A stretch of DNA of 64,000 bases from Mangrovihabitans endophyticus (GTDB lineage: Bacteria > Actinomycetota > Actinomycetes > Mycobacteriales > Micromonosporaceae): positions 111,272 through 175,271 of the forward strand of contig NZ_BMMX01000011.1 of assembly GCF_014646155.1 (NCBI RefSeq), given 5' to 3'. Numbering within the stretch: position 1 is the first letter of the stretch; the number at the start of each line of letters is the position of its first letter. The notes beneath the pieces were generated by a model that saw only the letters and a program-made list of their open reading frames with translations, made no database searches and was not told the DNA's origin. Positions 33,416 to 43,010 of the stretch are shown here, one piece after another. A program made the position numbers and the translations under genes.

Positions 33416-34957
33416 ATGACCACCTCGCCCGTGGAACGGGCTGCAGACCAGTTCGTGACGGCGCTCGCACAGTGGCGGGTCGAGCGCGGAATGACGAAGA
33501 AGCAGCTTGCCGCACGCATGGGCTTCGATCCCTCGTACGTCAGCCACGTCGAGGGGCGCAGGCACAAGCCCACCGAGGACTTCGCCCGTCGGGCCGAGGC
33601 GGTCCTCTCGGCAGGCGGTGCCATCTGGCACCGGTTCCAGGAGTACGACGAGCTCCGGCACGCTCGTGGTACCCCGCTGCACCGAGATCCGCCGGTGCCG
33701 GTGCAGTGGATGCCGCCCGGCACCGGGCTGATCGTGGAACAGGAGGTGGCCGCCCTCACGTACGACAAGGGCAATTACCGATGCCGGATCCGGCGTGCGC
33801 TGTACAACGCCGGTGTCGAACCGGTGACCCGATACCTGGTGAAGATCGCCGTCGACCGGTATCCGAACGATCCGTCCGGCTCCAACCGGCATCACCGGGA
33901 GCACCCGTTGACCTTCGAGGAGATGGACCTGGAGGCGTGGGCGGGAGAGGGTGACGCCGTCGAACGCATGGATCAGCGCCTCAAGCTGGACCGGGACGCG
34001 GCCAAGGAGGTGTGGCTGCTGTTCGCCAACGAGCATGGGCAGTTCCCGCTCTATCCAGGCGAGCGCACCACCATCGAGTACGCCTACACGGTCGGCGAGG
34101 AGAAGTGGGGGCAGTGGTTCCAACGGGCGGTGCGGCTGCCCACCCGCATGCTCACCGTCCGTCTGGACTTCCCCGCGGAGTTCGAGCCGCAGGTCTGGGG
34201 CGTCGAGGCTTCCCTGGCCGCCGAGGTGCCGGTCCGGTCGCCGCTGGAACGCCGCGCCGAGAACGATCGCGCCATCTTCGAATGGTCCACCGATGCTCCG
34301 CTGCTCAACGCCCGGTACCGGCTCGAATGGCGGTTCCGCGGTGCGGGAGCGCCGCGATACAACGAGGAGCCACCCGGGCCGACCGACCAGCGGCCCTCAC
34401 AGCGGATGCGGGACATCGGCATCGTGCAGCGCGGATCCGACCTGTTGCGGTGGCGAGCCCGGCACTTCCAGCTACCCCGTGAGGAGAGTCCCGCCGAGGA
34501 CGCGGTCACGGCATTGCTGGCCGCGCTGGAGCGGGTCGAGGCCGCGCACAACTTCAGCAAGGGCGTGGGCCTCGCCGCACCGCAGATCGGCCTGTCCGTG
34601 GCGGCGGCGGTGGTCCGGCCACCCGATCGCGGCGCTGAGCCGGTGGTCCTGATCAATCCGCGCATCGTGGCGGAGTCGGCGGACGCGGACGCGCAGTACG
34701 AAGGGTGCCTGTCGTTCTTCGACTACCGGGGACGGGTGTCCCGGCCGTTACGGATCGAGGTGGAGCATGCGCGGCACGACGGTTCCCGGGTGATCACCTC
34801 GTTCGAACGGGCAATGGCCCGGCTGGTCAGCCACGAGATCGACCATCTCGACGGCCGGCTGTACGTGGACCGGATGTCCGTCGACGCCGATCTGGTGCCG
34901 GTCGCCGACTATCGCCACACCGGCCAGCCGTGGCGATATCAGGCGCCTGCTAACTGA
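33416..34957 (+). CDS. XRE helix-turn-helix / peptide deformylase fusion
   Basis: 513 aa from ATG 33416, with GGGGA nine bases upstream. An XRE-type HTH covers about 12-65 (MTKKQLAARMGFDPSYVSHVEGRR is split here only by helix turns). A beta-rich middle of about 270 residues with no named domain follows. The C-terminus is a full peptide deformylase: GVGLAAPQIG (383-392), EGCLSF (Cys431) and HEIDHLDG (His473, Glu474, His477), i.e. all metal ligands. Deformylases remove N-formyl from nascent proteins; this fusion suggests a regulator with deformylase-like or peptide-sensing activity. It overlaps the convergent flavohemoprotein by 8 bp. Confidence 0.85.
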   Translation: MTTSPVERAADQFVTALAQWRVERGMTKKQLAARMGFDPSYVSHVEGRRHKPTEDFARRAEAVLSAGGAIWHRFQEYDELRHARGTPLHRDPPVPVQWMPPGTGLIVEQEVAALTYDKGNYRCRIRRALYNAGVEPVTRYLVKIAVDRYPNDPSGSNRHHREHPLTFEEMDLEAWAGEGDAVERMDQRLKLDRDAAKEVWLLFANEHGQFPLYPGERTTIEYAYTVGEEKWGQWFQRAVRLPTRMLTVRLDFPAEFEPQVWGVEASLAAEVPVRSPLERRAENDRAIFEWSTDAPLLNARYRLEWRFRGAGAPRYNEEPPGPTDQRPSQRMRDIGIVQRGSDLLRWRARHFQLPREESPAEDAVTALLAALERVEAAHNFSKGVGLAAPQIGLSVAAAVVRPPDRGAEPVVLINPRIVAESADADAQYEGCLSFFDYRGRVSRPLRIEVEHARHDGSRVITSFERAMARLVSHEIDHLDGRLYVDRMSVDADLVPVADYRHTGQPWRYQAPAN

Positions 34958-36077
34958 AACTGTCGTACCTCACCCGTATCGACGGCACCTGTAACTCGGC
35001 GAGGGTGCGCAGGGTCGCCTTGACCATGCGCCCGGAGCCGGAGACGAAGAAGTCGTGCTCGTTCCATGGGCCGTACCGGGCCACCACGTCGGAGATGTTG
35101 CCCCGCTCGCCGGGGAAGGTGGGGTCCTCGCTGCAGGCGGTGACCACGGACAGCCAGGGGTGGCGGGCCGCGAGCCGGTTGAGCTCGGCCAGGTCGTAGA
35201 GGTCGTCGCGGTTGCGGGCGCCGAAGAAGACGTGCACCCAGCGCGTCCGGTTGTATCGGGTGAGCTCCTCCAGCAGCGACTTGATCGGTGCCAGGCCGGT
35301 GCCGCCCGCCACGAACACCGCGTCGCGGGTGGACCGCCGGTCCAGATTCATGGTGCCCATCGGCGCGGCCAGCTTCACCATGTCGCCGACCTCCAGACGG
35401 CGTACCAGGGCGCTGGACACCCAGCCGGCGCCGATCGCCCGGACGTGGAATTCCAGGGAGTTGTCCCGGCGCGGCGCGTTGGCCGGCGAGTAGGTGCGCC
35501 ACAGCCGCGGCTGGATCCGCGGGCACTCCAGGCTGAAGTACTGCCCGGCGCGGAAGTCGATCGGCTGCATCGGCTCCACGGTGAAGACCGCGATGTCGCG
35601 GGAGCGTCGCTCGTGCGCGACCACCTCCGCCCACCAGTACGGCGGGTTGGTGTCCGCCTCGGCGCCGCCGAGCATCTTCGCCGCGATCACCGCGTACGCG
35701 TCCGCCCAGGCCTGGTCGTATTCGACGCTCCATTGCTCGCCGGCGTATTCCCGCATCGCCTCGATCAGCGCGCCGCCGACCACCTCGTAGTGTTCGGTCT
35801 CCACGTGAAACTTGCGATGATCACGCCCGAGAGCGCGCAGATAATCGTCGAAACGCTCCGGGTCCTCCAGCGTCTGCACGGCGGTGACAATGGCGTTCAG
35901 CAGCCGCGACCGCTGCACATCCATGTGCACCGGGAAAAGCTCACGAAGGTCCGGGTACGACAAGAAGATGCGGGCGTAGAAGTAGCCCGCAACCTTGTCC
36001 TGGTGCTCCTCGACGAGACTCCAACTCTCCTTGAGTAATCGCGCCAGGTCTCCCATGAATTCATGGTGTTCACGCAT
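34950..36077 (-). CDS. Flavohemoprotein-like globin-reductase
   Basis: Start is uncertain (GTG 36095, ATG 36077 or ATG 36056); 36077 gives 375 aa. The N-terminal globin domain has YFYARIFLSYPDLRELFP and DHRKFHVETEHYEVVG, with the proximal His. The C-terminal ferredoxin reductase-like domain has RTYSPAN (FAD), GGTGLAPIKSLLEE (NAD ribose) and FFVSGSGRMVKAT. Flavohemoglobins oxidise nitric oxide to nitrate with NAD(P)H and O2. The divergent gene is a CPBP protease; no NsrR-type site was evident. Confidence 0.87.
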   Translation of the reverse strand: MREHHEFMGDLARLLKESWSLVEEHQDKVAGYFYARIFLSYPDLRELFPVHMDVQRSRLLNAIVTAVQTLEDPERFDDYLRALGRDHRKFHVETEHYEVVGGALIEAMREYAGEQWSVEYDQAWADAYAVIAAKMLGGAEADTNPPYWWAEVVAHERRSRDIAVFTVEPMQPIDFRAGQYFSLECPRIQPRLWRTYSPANAPRRDNSLEFHVRAIGAGWVSSALVRRLEVGDMVKLAAPMGTMNLDRRSTRDAVFVAGGTGLAPIKSLLEELTRYNRTRWVHVFFGARNRDDLYDLAELNRLAARHPWLSVVTACSEDPTFPGERGNISDVVARYGPWNEHDFFVSGSGRMVKATLRTLAELQVPSIRVRYDSFS

Positions 36078-36145
36078 GCCCTCGGCGCGACGCACGCCCG
36101 GTGCGACGGGCCGGCGAACCGCGAACCCGGTTCTATCGTTATGAC

Positions 36146-36907
36146 GTGTCCGAAGATCTTGACCGCGCGCGCGTCCTCCGCGGCGTGGTGATCGCCGAAG
36201 TCGTCATCGTGCTGCTGCTCTCGCTGGGACGGTCGGCGGTCTACGCGGTGGTCGCCATCGTGGCCCGGCTGACCTCCGGGACCCCGCTGTCGCAGCAGAC
36301 GGCAACCCTGAACCCGTCGCAGTCGCCACGGCCGTACCTCGACCTGACGTACCAGCTTCTCGGCATCGTGTTCGCGCTGGTGCCGGTGCTTCTCGCGATC
36401 TACCTGCTCGGCCCGCGGCGGGCCGCGCTCGGCGTCGACGCCCGGCGGCCCGCCTTCGACGTCGGCTGGGGCGCGACGCTGGCGGCGGCCATCGGGATTC
36501 CCGGGCTGGCGCTCGTGTGGGCCGCGGCCCAGCTCGGACTGAACGCGCGGATCGTGCCCGCGGCGTTGCAGCCGGTGTGGTGGGCCGTCCCGGTGCTGAT
36601 CCTGGCCGCGGTGCAGAACGCCGTGCTCGAAGAAGTCATCGTGGTCGGTTACCTGCTCACCCGGCTGCGCAGCCTGCGCTGGCGGGCATGGCAACTGGTC
36701 GCCGTCTCGGCCGTACTCCGCGGGTCCTACCACCTGTACCAGGGGTTTGGCGCGTTCGTCGGCAACGCCGTGATGGGCGTCGTCTTCGCGCTGTTCTTCC
36801 TGCGGTGCCGTCGGGTGATGCCGCTGATCGTGGCGCACACCCTGCTCGACGTCACCGCCTTCGTCGGCTACACGTTGCTGCCCAAGGACTGGCTGTCCTG
36901 GCTGTGA
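36146..36907 (+). CDS. CPBP family intramembrane metalloprotease
   Basis: GTG 36146 gives 253 aa; GTG 36101 would add 15 residues but crowds the divergent gene. About seven TM helices are visible. The CPBP (Abi/CAAX protease) motifs are EEVIVVGYL (motif 1, EE), RGSYHLYQG (motif 2, with His) and VAHTLLDV (motif 3, His). These enzymes cleave within membranes; substrates in actinobacteria are unknown. It overlaps the convergent EcsC-like gene by 40 bp at the 3' end. Confidence 0.87.
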   Translation: MSEDLDRARVLRGVVIAEVVIVLLLSLGRSAVYAVVAIVARLTSGTPLSQQTATLNPSQSPRPYLDLTYQLLGIVFALVPVLLAIYLLGPRRAALGVDARRPAFDVGWGATLAAAIGIPGLALVWAAAQLGLNARIVPAALQPVWWAVPVLILAAVQNAVLEEVIVVGYLLTRLRSLRWRAWQLVAVSAVLRGSYHLYQGFGAFVGNAVMGVVFALFFLRCRRVMPLIVAHTLLDVTAFVGYTLLPKDWLSWL

Positions 36908-38106
36908 GCCGCGCCGGGCGGCCCGTTGCGGTACAGCATCGTCGCGCGGGCGGCCACCGCCTCCGCCGCTGATCGGCCGCCCAACGTGGCGGCCAGCAGA
37001 CTGACCCCCGGGAGGAGCCGGTTGGCGATGCGCAAGGCGGTCCACCCGGCGGCGGCCGTCCCGGCCATGCGGCCCAGCCGCCCGGCCGCGCCGGTGACGC
37101 CACCGTCCGCGTACGCCGGCTGCTGCGCCACGTGCAGGGCGCGGTCGGCCTCGGCCCGGCTGCCGTGCACCCGCGTCAGCACGAGGAGGTCGGCCGCGCG
37201 GTCGTGACTGCGCGGGTCGACGCCGTACGCCGCCGCGATGTGCAACACCAACTGGGCGTGGGTGAGCGCGGACGTGACGGCCAGGGCGATCGGTGCGTAC
37301 GAGCCGGCGATGGCGGCCAGGCTGCTGCTGAGCCCGCCGAGCCGGGTGAACTGTCGCGTCGCCAGCCGGGCGACCGCGTCCCCGGTGGCGGCCGGGTAGG
37401 AATCCCGGACGTGACGGGCCCACTCGTGCGCGCGGGGGCCGATGCTGTGCACCGCGGCCAGCGCCAACAGTTCCGGGGCGTGGCCCGGGTCGGCGACCAG
37501 GTGGGACCAGATCTCGGGAGCCCATTCGGTGCGCGGCGGCAACCCCATGCGTACCGGAAGGATCGACGGTGGCGGCGGGTCGGCGGTCGGTTCCGCGGGC
37601 GGGGACGCCGGGATCGGCTCGGGTGAGACTTCCGGCGGCGGTGGCGGGGCCTTGACCGGGGCTGCCTTCTTGCTGGGGGCCGTCTTCCTGCTCGGGGCGG
37701 CCTTCTTGGCCGAGGCCACTCTCTTCGCCGGGGTCGCGCCCGTGGCCGGCGCTGTCTTCTCGACCGGGGTGGCCTCCTTGGCCGGGGTGGCCCGCTTGGC
37801 TGGGGTGGCCTCCTCGGCCGGGTTGGCCCGCTTGGCTGGGCTGGCCTCCTTGGCTGGGGTGGCTTTCTTAGCCGGCGCTGCGCCTGCGGGCGGGTCCGGG
37901 TTCGCCGATGGCGGTTTGCGGGCGGGCTCGGCCTCCGCCGCGCTCGGCTCCGGCGGTTGGAAGGTCACCGCCGGTGCGGCCTTGCTCCGGCGCGGGCGCG
38001 GGGCCGGATCCGCCTCGGGCTGGTCCTGCTCGGGCGTGCTGAAGGCGGCCCGCGCGCTGCGCGCCCGGGGCGGCCTGCGCCGCGGCGTGGACGGGTTCTC
38101 CTCCAT
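36868..38106 (-). CDS. EcsC-like protein with N-terminal Pro-Ala-Lys repeat tail
   Basis: ATG 38106 gives 412 aa. Residues 1-180 are basic and disordered with PAKKATPAKEASPAKRA-type repeats resembling histone H1-like tails. The C-terminal ~230 residues form a helical Ala-rich domain (GGLSSSLAAIAGSYAPIALAV, AAYGVDPRS, LGGRSAAEAVAARA) similar to EcsC-family proteins. Repeat copy number may vary between strains. Function is unknown; a DNA- or membrane-associated role is speculative. Confidence 0.65.
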   Translation of the reverse strand: MEENPSTPRRRPPRARSARAAFSTPEQDQPEADPAPRPRRSKAAPAVTFQPPEPSAAEAEPARKPPSANPDPPAGAAPAKKATPAKEASPAKRANPAEEATPAKRATPAKEATPVEKTAPATGATPAKRVASAKKAAPSRKTAPSKKAAPVKAPPPPPEVSPEPIPASPPAEPTADPPPPSILPVRMGLPPRTEWAPEIWSHLVADPGHAPELLALAAVHSIGPRAHEWARHVRDSYPAATGDAVARLATRQFTRLGGLSSSLAAIAGSYAPIALAVTSALTHAQLVLHIAAAYGVDPRSHDRAADLLVLTRVHGSRAEADRALHVAQQPAYADGGVTGAAGRLGRMAGTAAAGWTALRIANRLLPGVSLLAATLGGRSAAEAVAARATMLYRNGPPGAAHSQDSQSLGSNV

Positions 38107-38296
38107 GCCGTGGCAGCCTAGCCGGGTGACGGCCATTTATCCCGCCAGAAATCGGGCCGGCAGCCGGCCGGCAGCGGGCCGGACGCCGGGCGACTAGGCG
38201 TCGACCGGGCGCATCGTCGCGTCGACCGACATCCTCTTTGCCCGCCGCTGACGAGGTCCGGTATCCTCGACGGTCGGTGGCCCGCGGGCTGCCGGG

Positions 38297-38386
38297 GGAG
38301 ACTTCGCCTAGTCCGGTCTATGGCGCCGCACTGCTAATGCGGTTGGGGTTAACCGCCCCTCCCGGGTTCGAATCCCGGAGTCTCCG
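38297..38386 (+). tRNA. tRNA-Ser (GCU)
   Basis: GGAGACT pairs with AGTCTCC. The D arm is followed by anticodon stem CCGCA with loop CTGCTAA (anticodon GCT), a long class II variable arm TTGGGGTTAACCGCCCC and T arm CCGGGTTCGAATCCCGG. Discriminator G; CCA is not encoded. A terminator follows. Confidence 0.97.
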
Positions 38387-38398
38387 CTCACCGCCGTT

Positions 38399-38435
38399 AC
38401 GGATCGGCCCCTCCCGAGGGGTCGATCCGTTTCTG
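38399..38435 (+). terminator. Terminator after tRNA-Ser(GCU)
   Basis: ACGGATCGGCCCCT and AGGGGTCGATCCGT pair almost fully around CCCG and are followed by TTCTGTCT. It separates the tRNA from the Kai operon downstream. Confidence 0.8.
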
Positions 38436-38679
38436 TCTGAGCATTGGTCGTCGACCGTTGGCCCTTCGATGCTTCCTGCAGAATGCATGCGCGCCACGAT
38501 CGTGAATGCGACGAAAATTTTTTCCCGCGCCGTCTACCAGGCACCTGCCCGCCGTCCGGCTGCCACACACCGGTACGGATGGGCGACCCACAACGAATGC
38601 CTGTCCTTCAAAACGCCTGCCGCGCTGCCTATACAGGAGATGGTGCGTCCATGACGATCTATTTCGGGGAAGTGACTTC

Positions 38680-41418
38680 ATGCTGCGACAGGGGGATCGA
38701 TCCCTCATGGTCGCCGCGCTCGTCGCGACCGCTTCCGCGATCCTCTGCATCGGGGCGCTGGCCGCGTGGGTCTGGCGGCCCGGCCAGGGCTGCAGCGTGC
38801 ACTGCACCTCGCCGATCGCGCTGGTCCTGCTGCTGGCGCTGTCCGTCGCCGCCGCGGTCGCGCTCGCCGACGCCGGCGGCGTGACCCGTTGGCCGACACG
38901 CATCGTCGGCCTCGTGGTTGCCGCCATCGCCCTGGTCACCATCACCGGGACCGCTCCGGGGCGCGCGCTGTCGGCCTGGCCGTCCGGGCTCGTCGACCGG
39001 CCCGACCGAACCGCCACGGCCAGTCAGGCGGTAGCCGTGCTGTTCGTGGCGGTCGGCGTGGTGACCCTGTTCGGCCGCACCGCCCGGGGGGAACGGCGAA
39101 GCCTGGCCGTCGGGGCGGCCACCATCATGTTGGGGTGCGCCGCGCTGACCCGGCGCGCGGTGCATCTGACCGCCACCGAGCGCCCTCCCGACCCCTTGGG
39201 GAAACCGGGCGCGGCGATAACGATCATGCTCGGCGCGGCGATCATCATCGCGATGTCCGCGTCCGCTCGTCGATTGCTGACCGCGACGCATCCGACACGG
39301 ACCGGCCACACCGTCCTCACCATGCTGCCGGTCGTCGTCCTGCTGCCGCTGAGCGTGGTCCTGATGTACGCGCTCGGCGGGCCTGGCCGGTATGAGCTCA
39401 CCCTGCCGCTCTGGGTCGGCGCCATCACGCTGTTCCTGGTTCACCAGGTGTGGGCGGTGGCCACCGACGTGGGGCGCGCCGAGCGGCGTCGTTTCGACCT
39501 CATCGAGTCGCTGTCCGACGGCATCGTCTCGGTGCGCGGCAACCGGGTCATCTATGCCAGCGACGTGACGTTGCGCATGCTCGGCATCGCCCCCGGCCCG
39601 GACCTGCCCCTCCCGGTGGAGGCCTTCTTCGGCACCCGGCTCACCGAGGTGGTCGACATCGTGCGGCGCCTGCAGGACGTCGACCCGGGCACCGAGACCC
39701 TCGTCGACGTCACCCTCGCCGACGGAGACCCACCGCGGGTCCTGATGGTCAGTGGCCGTCCGGCCTTCGCCCTGGCCGACACGTGGATCGTCGTCGTGCG
39801 CGACGTCACCGAACGCGTCCTCGCCAAGCGGGAGCTGAAGGCCGCCGCGGCGGCCCTGGAACAACGGATCACCGAGCAGGAGATGCGCTTGCTCCGGTAC
39901 GGCGCGGTGGTCGAAGCCACCGGCGACGCCATCGTCACGGAAACCCTCGACGGCGCGATCACCGGATGGAACCCCGCGGCCGAGCGGCTCTACGGCTACA
40001 CCGAGGCCGAGGTGATCGGTCGCGACCTGAGCCTCATCGTGCCGGAAGACCGCCGCGACGAACTGCGCGACATGCTGCGTCGGGTCGGGGAGGGCGAGAC
40101 GGTTCGGCGGGTGGACACGGTCCGGATGAACCGCCTCGGCGGCCGCGTCGAGGTCGCCTTGACCGCCTTTCCCCTACCTGAGGCGGACGGTGCGATCGTC
40201 GGCGCCTCGGTGGTGGCCCACGACCTCACCGCCGAACGGTTGGAGAAGGAACGTTTCCGTGCGGTATTCGAAGCCGCGGGCGCCGGGCTGCTCATCGTCG
40301 GCCACGACGGGCTCATCGGCATGGCCAACCGGGAGGCCGAGCGGCTCTTCGGGTACCGCACGGGCGGCCTCATCGGGCAGGCCGCCGAGGACCTGGTGCC
40401 GGAGTCCCTGCGTGACGGGCACGCCGGCCACCGAGCATCCTATTTCGACAGACCCGAAGCCCGTCCGATCGGCGACGGCCGCCGGGTGCGTGCACGTCGG
40501 CGGGACGGCACCGAGTTCCCGGCCGTCGTCGGGCTCAACCCGATCGGCCGGGAGGGCCGCTCCGCCGTGGTCGTCTCGGTCGTCGACGTCACCATCCTGC
40601 AGCACGCCGAGAAGGTTCTGGAACGAAAGAACGCCGATCTGCGCAGGTCCAACCGGGAACTGGAGGAATTCGCCTACGCGGCGTCGCACGACCTGCAGGA
40701 ACCGCTGCGCATGGTGGTCAGCTATACCCAACTGCTCGCCCAGCGGTACGACGGACGCCTCGATGAGAGGGCGGATACGTACATCCGATTCGCGGTCGAC
40801 GGAGGTCGGCGCATGCAACGGCTGGTCAAGGATCTGCTGGCCTACTCCCGGGTGGGCACACGCAGCCTGCGGCACCGCCCGGTAAACCTGGGAAAGGTGG
40901 TCCGCGCGGTGGTCGACGACCTTCAATCGCTGCTCCGGGGGAGCGACGCCAAGGTCGTGGTCGGCGATCTGCCGGCGGTCACCGCCGACGAGTCCGGACT
41001 GTCGCAGGTGTTCCTCAACCTCCTCACCAACGCCATCAAGTTTCACGCGGACCGGCCACCCGTCATCCGCATCGATGGGCGGATCGATGGCGACGACGTC
41101 GTGTTCACCGTCGCCGACAACGGCATCGGCATCCCCGCCGCCCAGCTCGCCGACGTGTTCGTCATGTTCCGGCGCCTGCACGACAGGGAGCGATACGCCG
41201 GAAGCGGCATCGGCCTGGCCATGGTGCGCCGCGTCGTGGAACGGCACGGAGGCCAGGTCACCTGCGAGTCCACGGTCGGCGAGGGCACCACGTTCTCCGT
41301 ACGGCTGCCGCGCGTTCCCGTCGACGACGAACCCGGCGGACTCTCCGTCCCGCCCCCGCGCGGGGACGCAGCGGTCCGCCCAGCCGCCGAGGAGCGTCAT
41401 GCGAGTGCTGCTGGTTGA
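38680..41418 (+). CDS. Membrane PAS-domain sensor histidine kinase of the Kai operon
   Basis: ATG 38680 is preceded by GGGGA and gives 912 aa. Eight N-terminal TM helices (about 8-265) form an MASE-like sensor. Three PAS domains follow (about 268-390, 405-530, 530-650). The phytochrome-type HisKA domain has SHDLQEPLRM (His670), and the HATPase_c domain has NLLTNAIKF, ADNGIGIP and GSGIGLAMV. It should autophosphorylate in response to a membrane or PAS-borne signal and pass phosphate to the overlapping Rcp1-like receiver. It is the first gene of an operon in which each gene overlaps the next. Confidence 0.92.
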   Translation: MLRQGDRSLMVAALVATASAILCIGALAAWVWRPGQGCSVHCTSPIALVLLLALSVAAAVALADAGGVTRWPTRIVGLVVAAIALVTITGTAPGRALSAWPSGLVDRPDRTATASQAVAVLFVAVGVVTLFGRTARGERRSLAVGAATIMLGCAALTRRAVHLTATERPPDPLGKPGAAITIMLGAAIIIAMSASARRLLTATHPTRTGHTVLTMLPVVVLLPLSVVLMYALGGPGRYELTLPLWVGAITLFLVHQVWAVATDVGRAERRRFDLIESLSDGIVSVRGNRVIYASDVTLRMLGIAPGPDLPLPVEAFFGTRLTEVVDIVRRLQDVDPGTETLVDVTLADGDPPRVLMVSGRPAFALADTWIVVVRDVTERVLAKRELKAAAAALEQRITEQEMRLLRYGAVVEATGDAIVTETLDGAITGWNPAAERLYGYTEAEVIGRDLSLIVPEDRRDELRDMLRRVGEGETVRRVDTVRMNRLGGRVEVALTAFPLPEADGAIVGASVVAHDLTAERLEKERFRAVFEAAGAGLLIVGHDGLIGMANREAERLFGYRTGGLIGQAAEDLVPESLRDGHAGHRASYFDRPEARPIGDGRRVRARRRDGTEFPAVVGLNPIGREGRSAVVVSVVDVTILQHAEKVLERKNADLRRSNRELEEFAYAASHDLQEPLRMVVSYTQLLAQRYDGRLDERADTYIRFAVDGGRRMQRLVKDLLAYSRVGTRSLRHRPVNLGKVVRAVVDDLQSLLRGSDAKVVVGDLPAVTADESGLSQVFLNLLTNAIKFHADRPPVIRIDGRIDGDDVVFTVADNGIGIPAAQLADVFVMFRRLHDRERYAGSGIGLAMVRRVVERHGGQVTCESTVGEGTTFSVRLPRVPVDDEPGGLSVPPPRGDAAVRPAAEERHASAAG

Positions 41419-41833
41419 GGACAACCGCGGGGACGCGGCTCTCATATCGGAAGAACTGATGCGCATGGTCCCGGCCGCGCGCCTGCAGATCGCCCATGAC
41501 GGGCTGGAAGCCGGCGAGCAGATGCGCTCGGCCGACGGCGAGATCGAGGTCGTCATCCTCGACCTGAACCTGCCCGGCATCGACGGCTGGCGGGTGCTGG
41601 CCAACATCCGCCAGGACCCGATGACCACGGTGACCCCGGTGGTCGTCCTGACCAGCTCGGAGGACGAACACGACGTCAACCGTGCCTACCGGCTCGGCGC
41701 CAACTGTTATCTGGTCAAACCGATCGAGTTGTCCACCTATCTGACCGTCGTCCGGCAGATCGCCGACTTCTGGCTACGCATGTCGCAGCTACCGTCGGGA
41801 CCGGCAGACCAATGGGACGGTGACACGTCTTGA
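41399..41833 (+). CDS. Single-domain response regulator, Rcp1 type
   Basis: 144 aa, starting inside the kinase gene (20-bp overlap). Receiver residues are complete: ED (8-9), phospho-acceptor Asp55 in [14 protein letters not shown] switch Thr, and Lys107 in NCYLVKP. The C-terminal FWLRMSQLP matches cyanobacterial Rcp1/RcpA-type receivers that partner phytochrome-like kinases. It has no output domain, so it likely acts by phosphorelay or protein binding. It overlaps the next gene by 4 bp. Confidence 0.93.
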   Translation: MRVLLVEDNRGDAALISEELMRMVPAARLQIAHDGLEAGEQMRSADGEIEVVILDLNLPGIDGWRVLANIRQDPMTTVTPVVVLTSSEDEHDVNRAYRLGANCYLVKPIELSTYLTVVRQIADFWLRMSQLPSGPADQWDGDTS

Positions 41834-42672
41834 CCACCGAACTCTCCGAAGACCGCTCCATCCTCCTGGTCGAGGACAACCCCGGCGATGCCGAACTGGT
41901 CGCGAACTTCCTCCTGGACGGCCCGGCCGACCGCGAGGAATTCACCGTCACCTCCGCCGCATCGCTTGCCCAAGCCTTGCGGCATCTCGACGACGCCGAC
42001 TTCGACGCCGTGCTCCTCGACCTCAGTCTTCCCGACGGGCGGGGGGCCGACGTCGTGGCGGCGATCCTCGACGCCGGGCACATCGTGCCGATCGTCGTCC
42101 TCACCGGACTGGAGGACGAACAGATGGCCTGGGAGTGCATGACCCGCGGAGCTCAGGACTTCCTGCTCAAGGACGAAATGACTGCGCTGTCGGTGCGTCG
42201 TTCCCTCGGCTACGCCATCTATCGCCGTCGGCTCGAACGACAACGGGCCGCCGACGAGACGAGGGCGAGGTACCGCAGCCTGTCCACGCAGACCAGCACG
42301 ACGGTGGTCACCGCATCCATGGCCGGCGCGGGACCGCTGGCCGAACGCCTACCCGCGGTCTACACCCGTGCCGTGGCCGATTACGTCGACCTGGTGGAGG
42401 AATACGTCGATGCCGTATTCAGCAAGAAGGGCAAGCCGCACGATGCCATGCAGGTGCTCGCCACCAGGATCGGAACCCTGGGCGGCGGACCACGCGACCT
42501 GCTCGACATTCATCTGGCCGCCGTGGACCGTCTCTGCGCGGTCCGGCCACCGCGCCGCGCACACATCCTCACCTTGGAAGGTCGATTGCTGGGGCTCGAG
42601 ATGATGGGCCTCCTGGTCGATCACTACCGGGTGGGCAGCAGCCGTTACCACGACTATGGAGTGCCGCGATGA
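41830..42672 (+). CDS. Receiver protein with KaiA/RsbU-like C-terminal helical domain (candidate KaiA analogue)
   Basis: 280 aa. Residues 9-125 are a canonical receiver (Asp64 in [10 protein letters not shown], Thr92, Lys114). A helical linker of about 125-150 leads to an all-helical domain at about 174-268: [44 protein letters not shown]. Spacing and residues recall the C-terminal four-helix domain of cyanobacterial KaiA (the EIHMELMDEF and YRLTLIDVIAHLCEMYR helices, from memory), which shares a fold with RsbU_N. A receiver-like N-terminus plus this domain is the KaiA layout, and the gene directly precedes kaiB and kaiC. A generic RsbU_N-type adaptor is the main alternative. Confidence 0.75.
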   Translation: MTTELSEDRSILLVEDNPGDAELVANFLLDGPADREEFTVTSAASLAQALRHLDDADFDAVLLDLSLPDGRGADVVAAILDAGHIVPIVVLTGLEDEQMAWECMTRGAQDFLLKDEMTALSVRRSLGYAIYRRRLERQRAADETRARYRSLSTQTSTTVVTASMAGAGPLAERLPAVYTRAVADYVDLVEEYVDAVFSKKGKPHDAMQVLATRIGTLGGGPRDLLDIHLAAVDRLCAVRPPRRAHILTLEGRLLGLEMMGLLVDHYRVGSSRYHDYGVPR

Positions 42673-43010
42673 CGATGAATCTGCGGCTCTACGTGACCGG
42701 CGGCACGCCCGGATCGATGCGTGCCCTGCGCAATCTGCGCGCGATCTGCCACACCCACTTCGACGGACAGGTCGACGTCGAAGTCATCGACGTGCTCGAA
42801 CAACCCGACCTCGCAGAGGCAGACCGCATTCTCGCCACACCGACGCTGCTCAAACGGTGGCCCACGCCCGCACGGCGGATCATCGGCGACCTGAGCGACC
42901 CGGACAGAGTGCTTTCCGGCCTTGACGTCCTGCCGCTCGACCCAGGCGGCCTGACGCACGGCACGGCTACCGACGACGATCTCGGAAACGACAAGGACAG
43001 TGATGCTTGA
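42669..43010 (+). CDS. kaiB: Circadian-clock-type protein KaiB
   Basis: 113 aa. [20 protein letters not shown] is the N-terminal thioredoxin-like half, and [20 protein letters not shown] followed by DLSD..VLSGLD is the KaiB signature of the fold-switching C-terminal half. A 25-residue acidic tail follows. In cyanobacteria KaiB binds the KaiC CI ring and sequesters KaiA. It overlaps the preceding gene by 4 bp and kaiC by 8 bp, so the three are translationally coupled. Confidence 0.96.
   Translation: MTMNLRLYVTGGTPGSMRALRNLRAICHTHFDGQVDVEVIDVLEQPDLAEADRILATPTLLKRWPTPARRIIGDLSDPDRVLSGLDVLPLDPGGLTHGTATDDDLGNDKDSDA

Noticed and set aside
42669..43010. KaiB as a generic thioredoxin-fold or SasA sensor domain
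   Set aside because: The RRIIGDLSD signature and stand-alone length fit KaiB, and kaiC follows with an 8-bp overlap.
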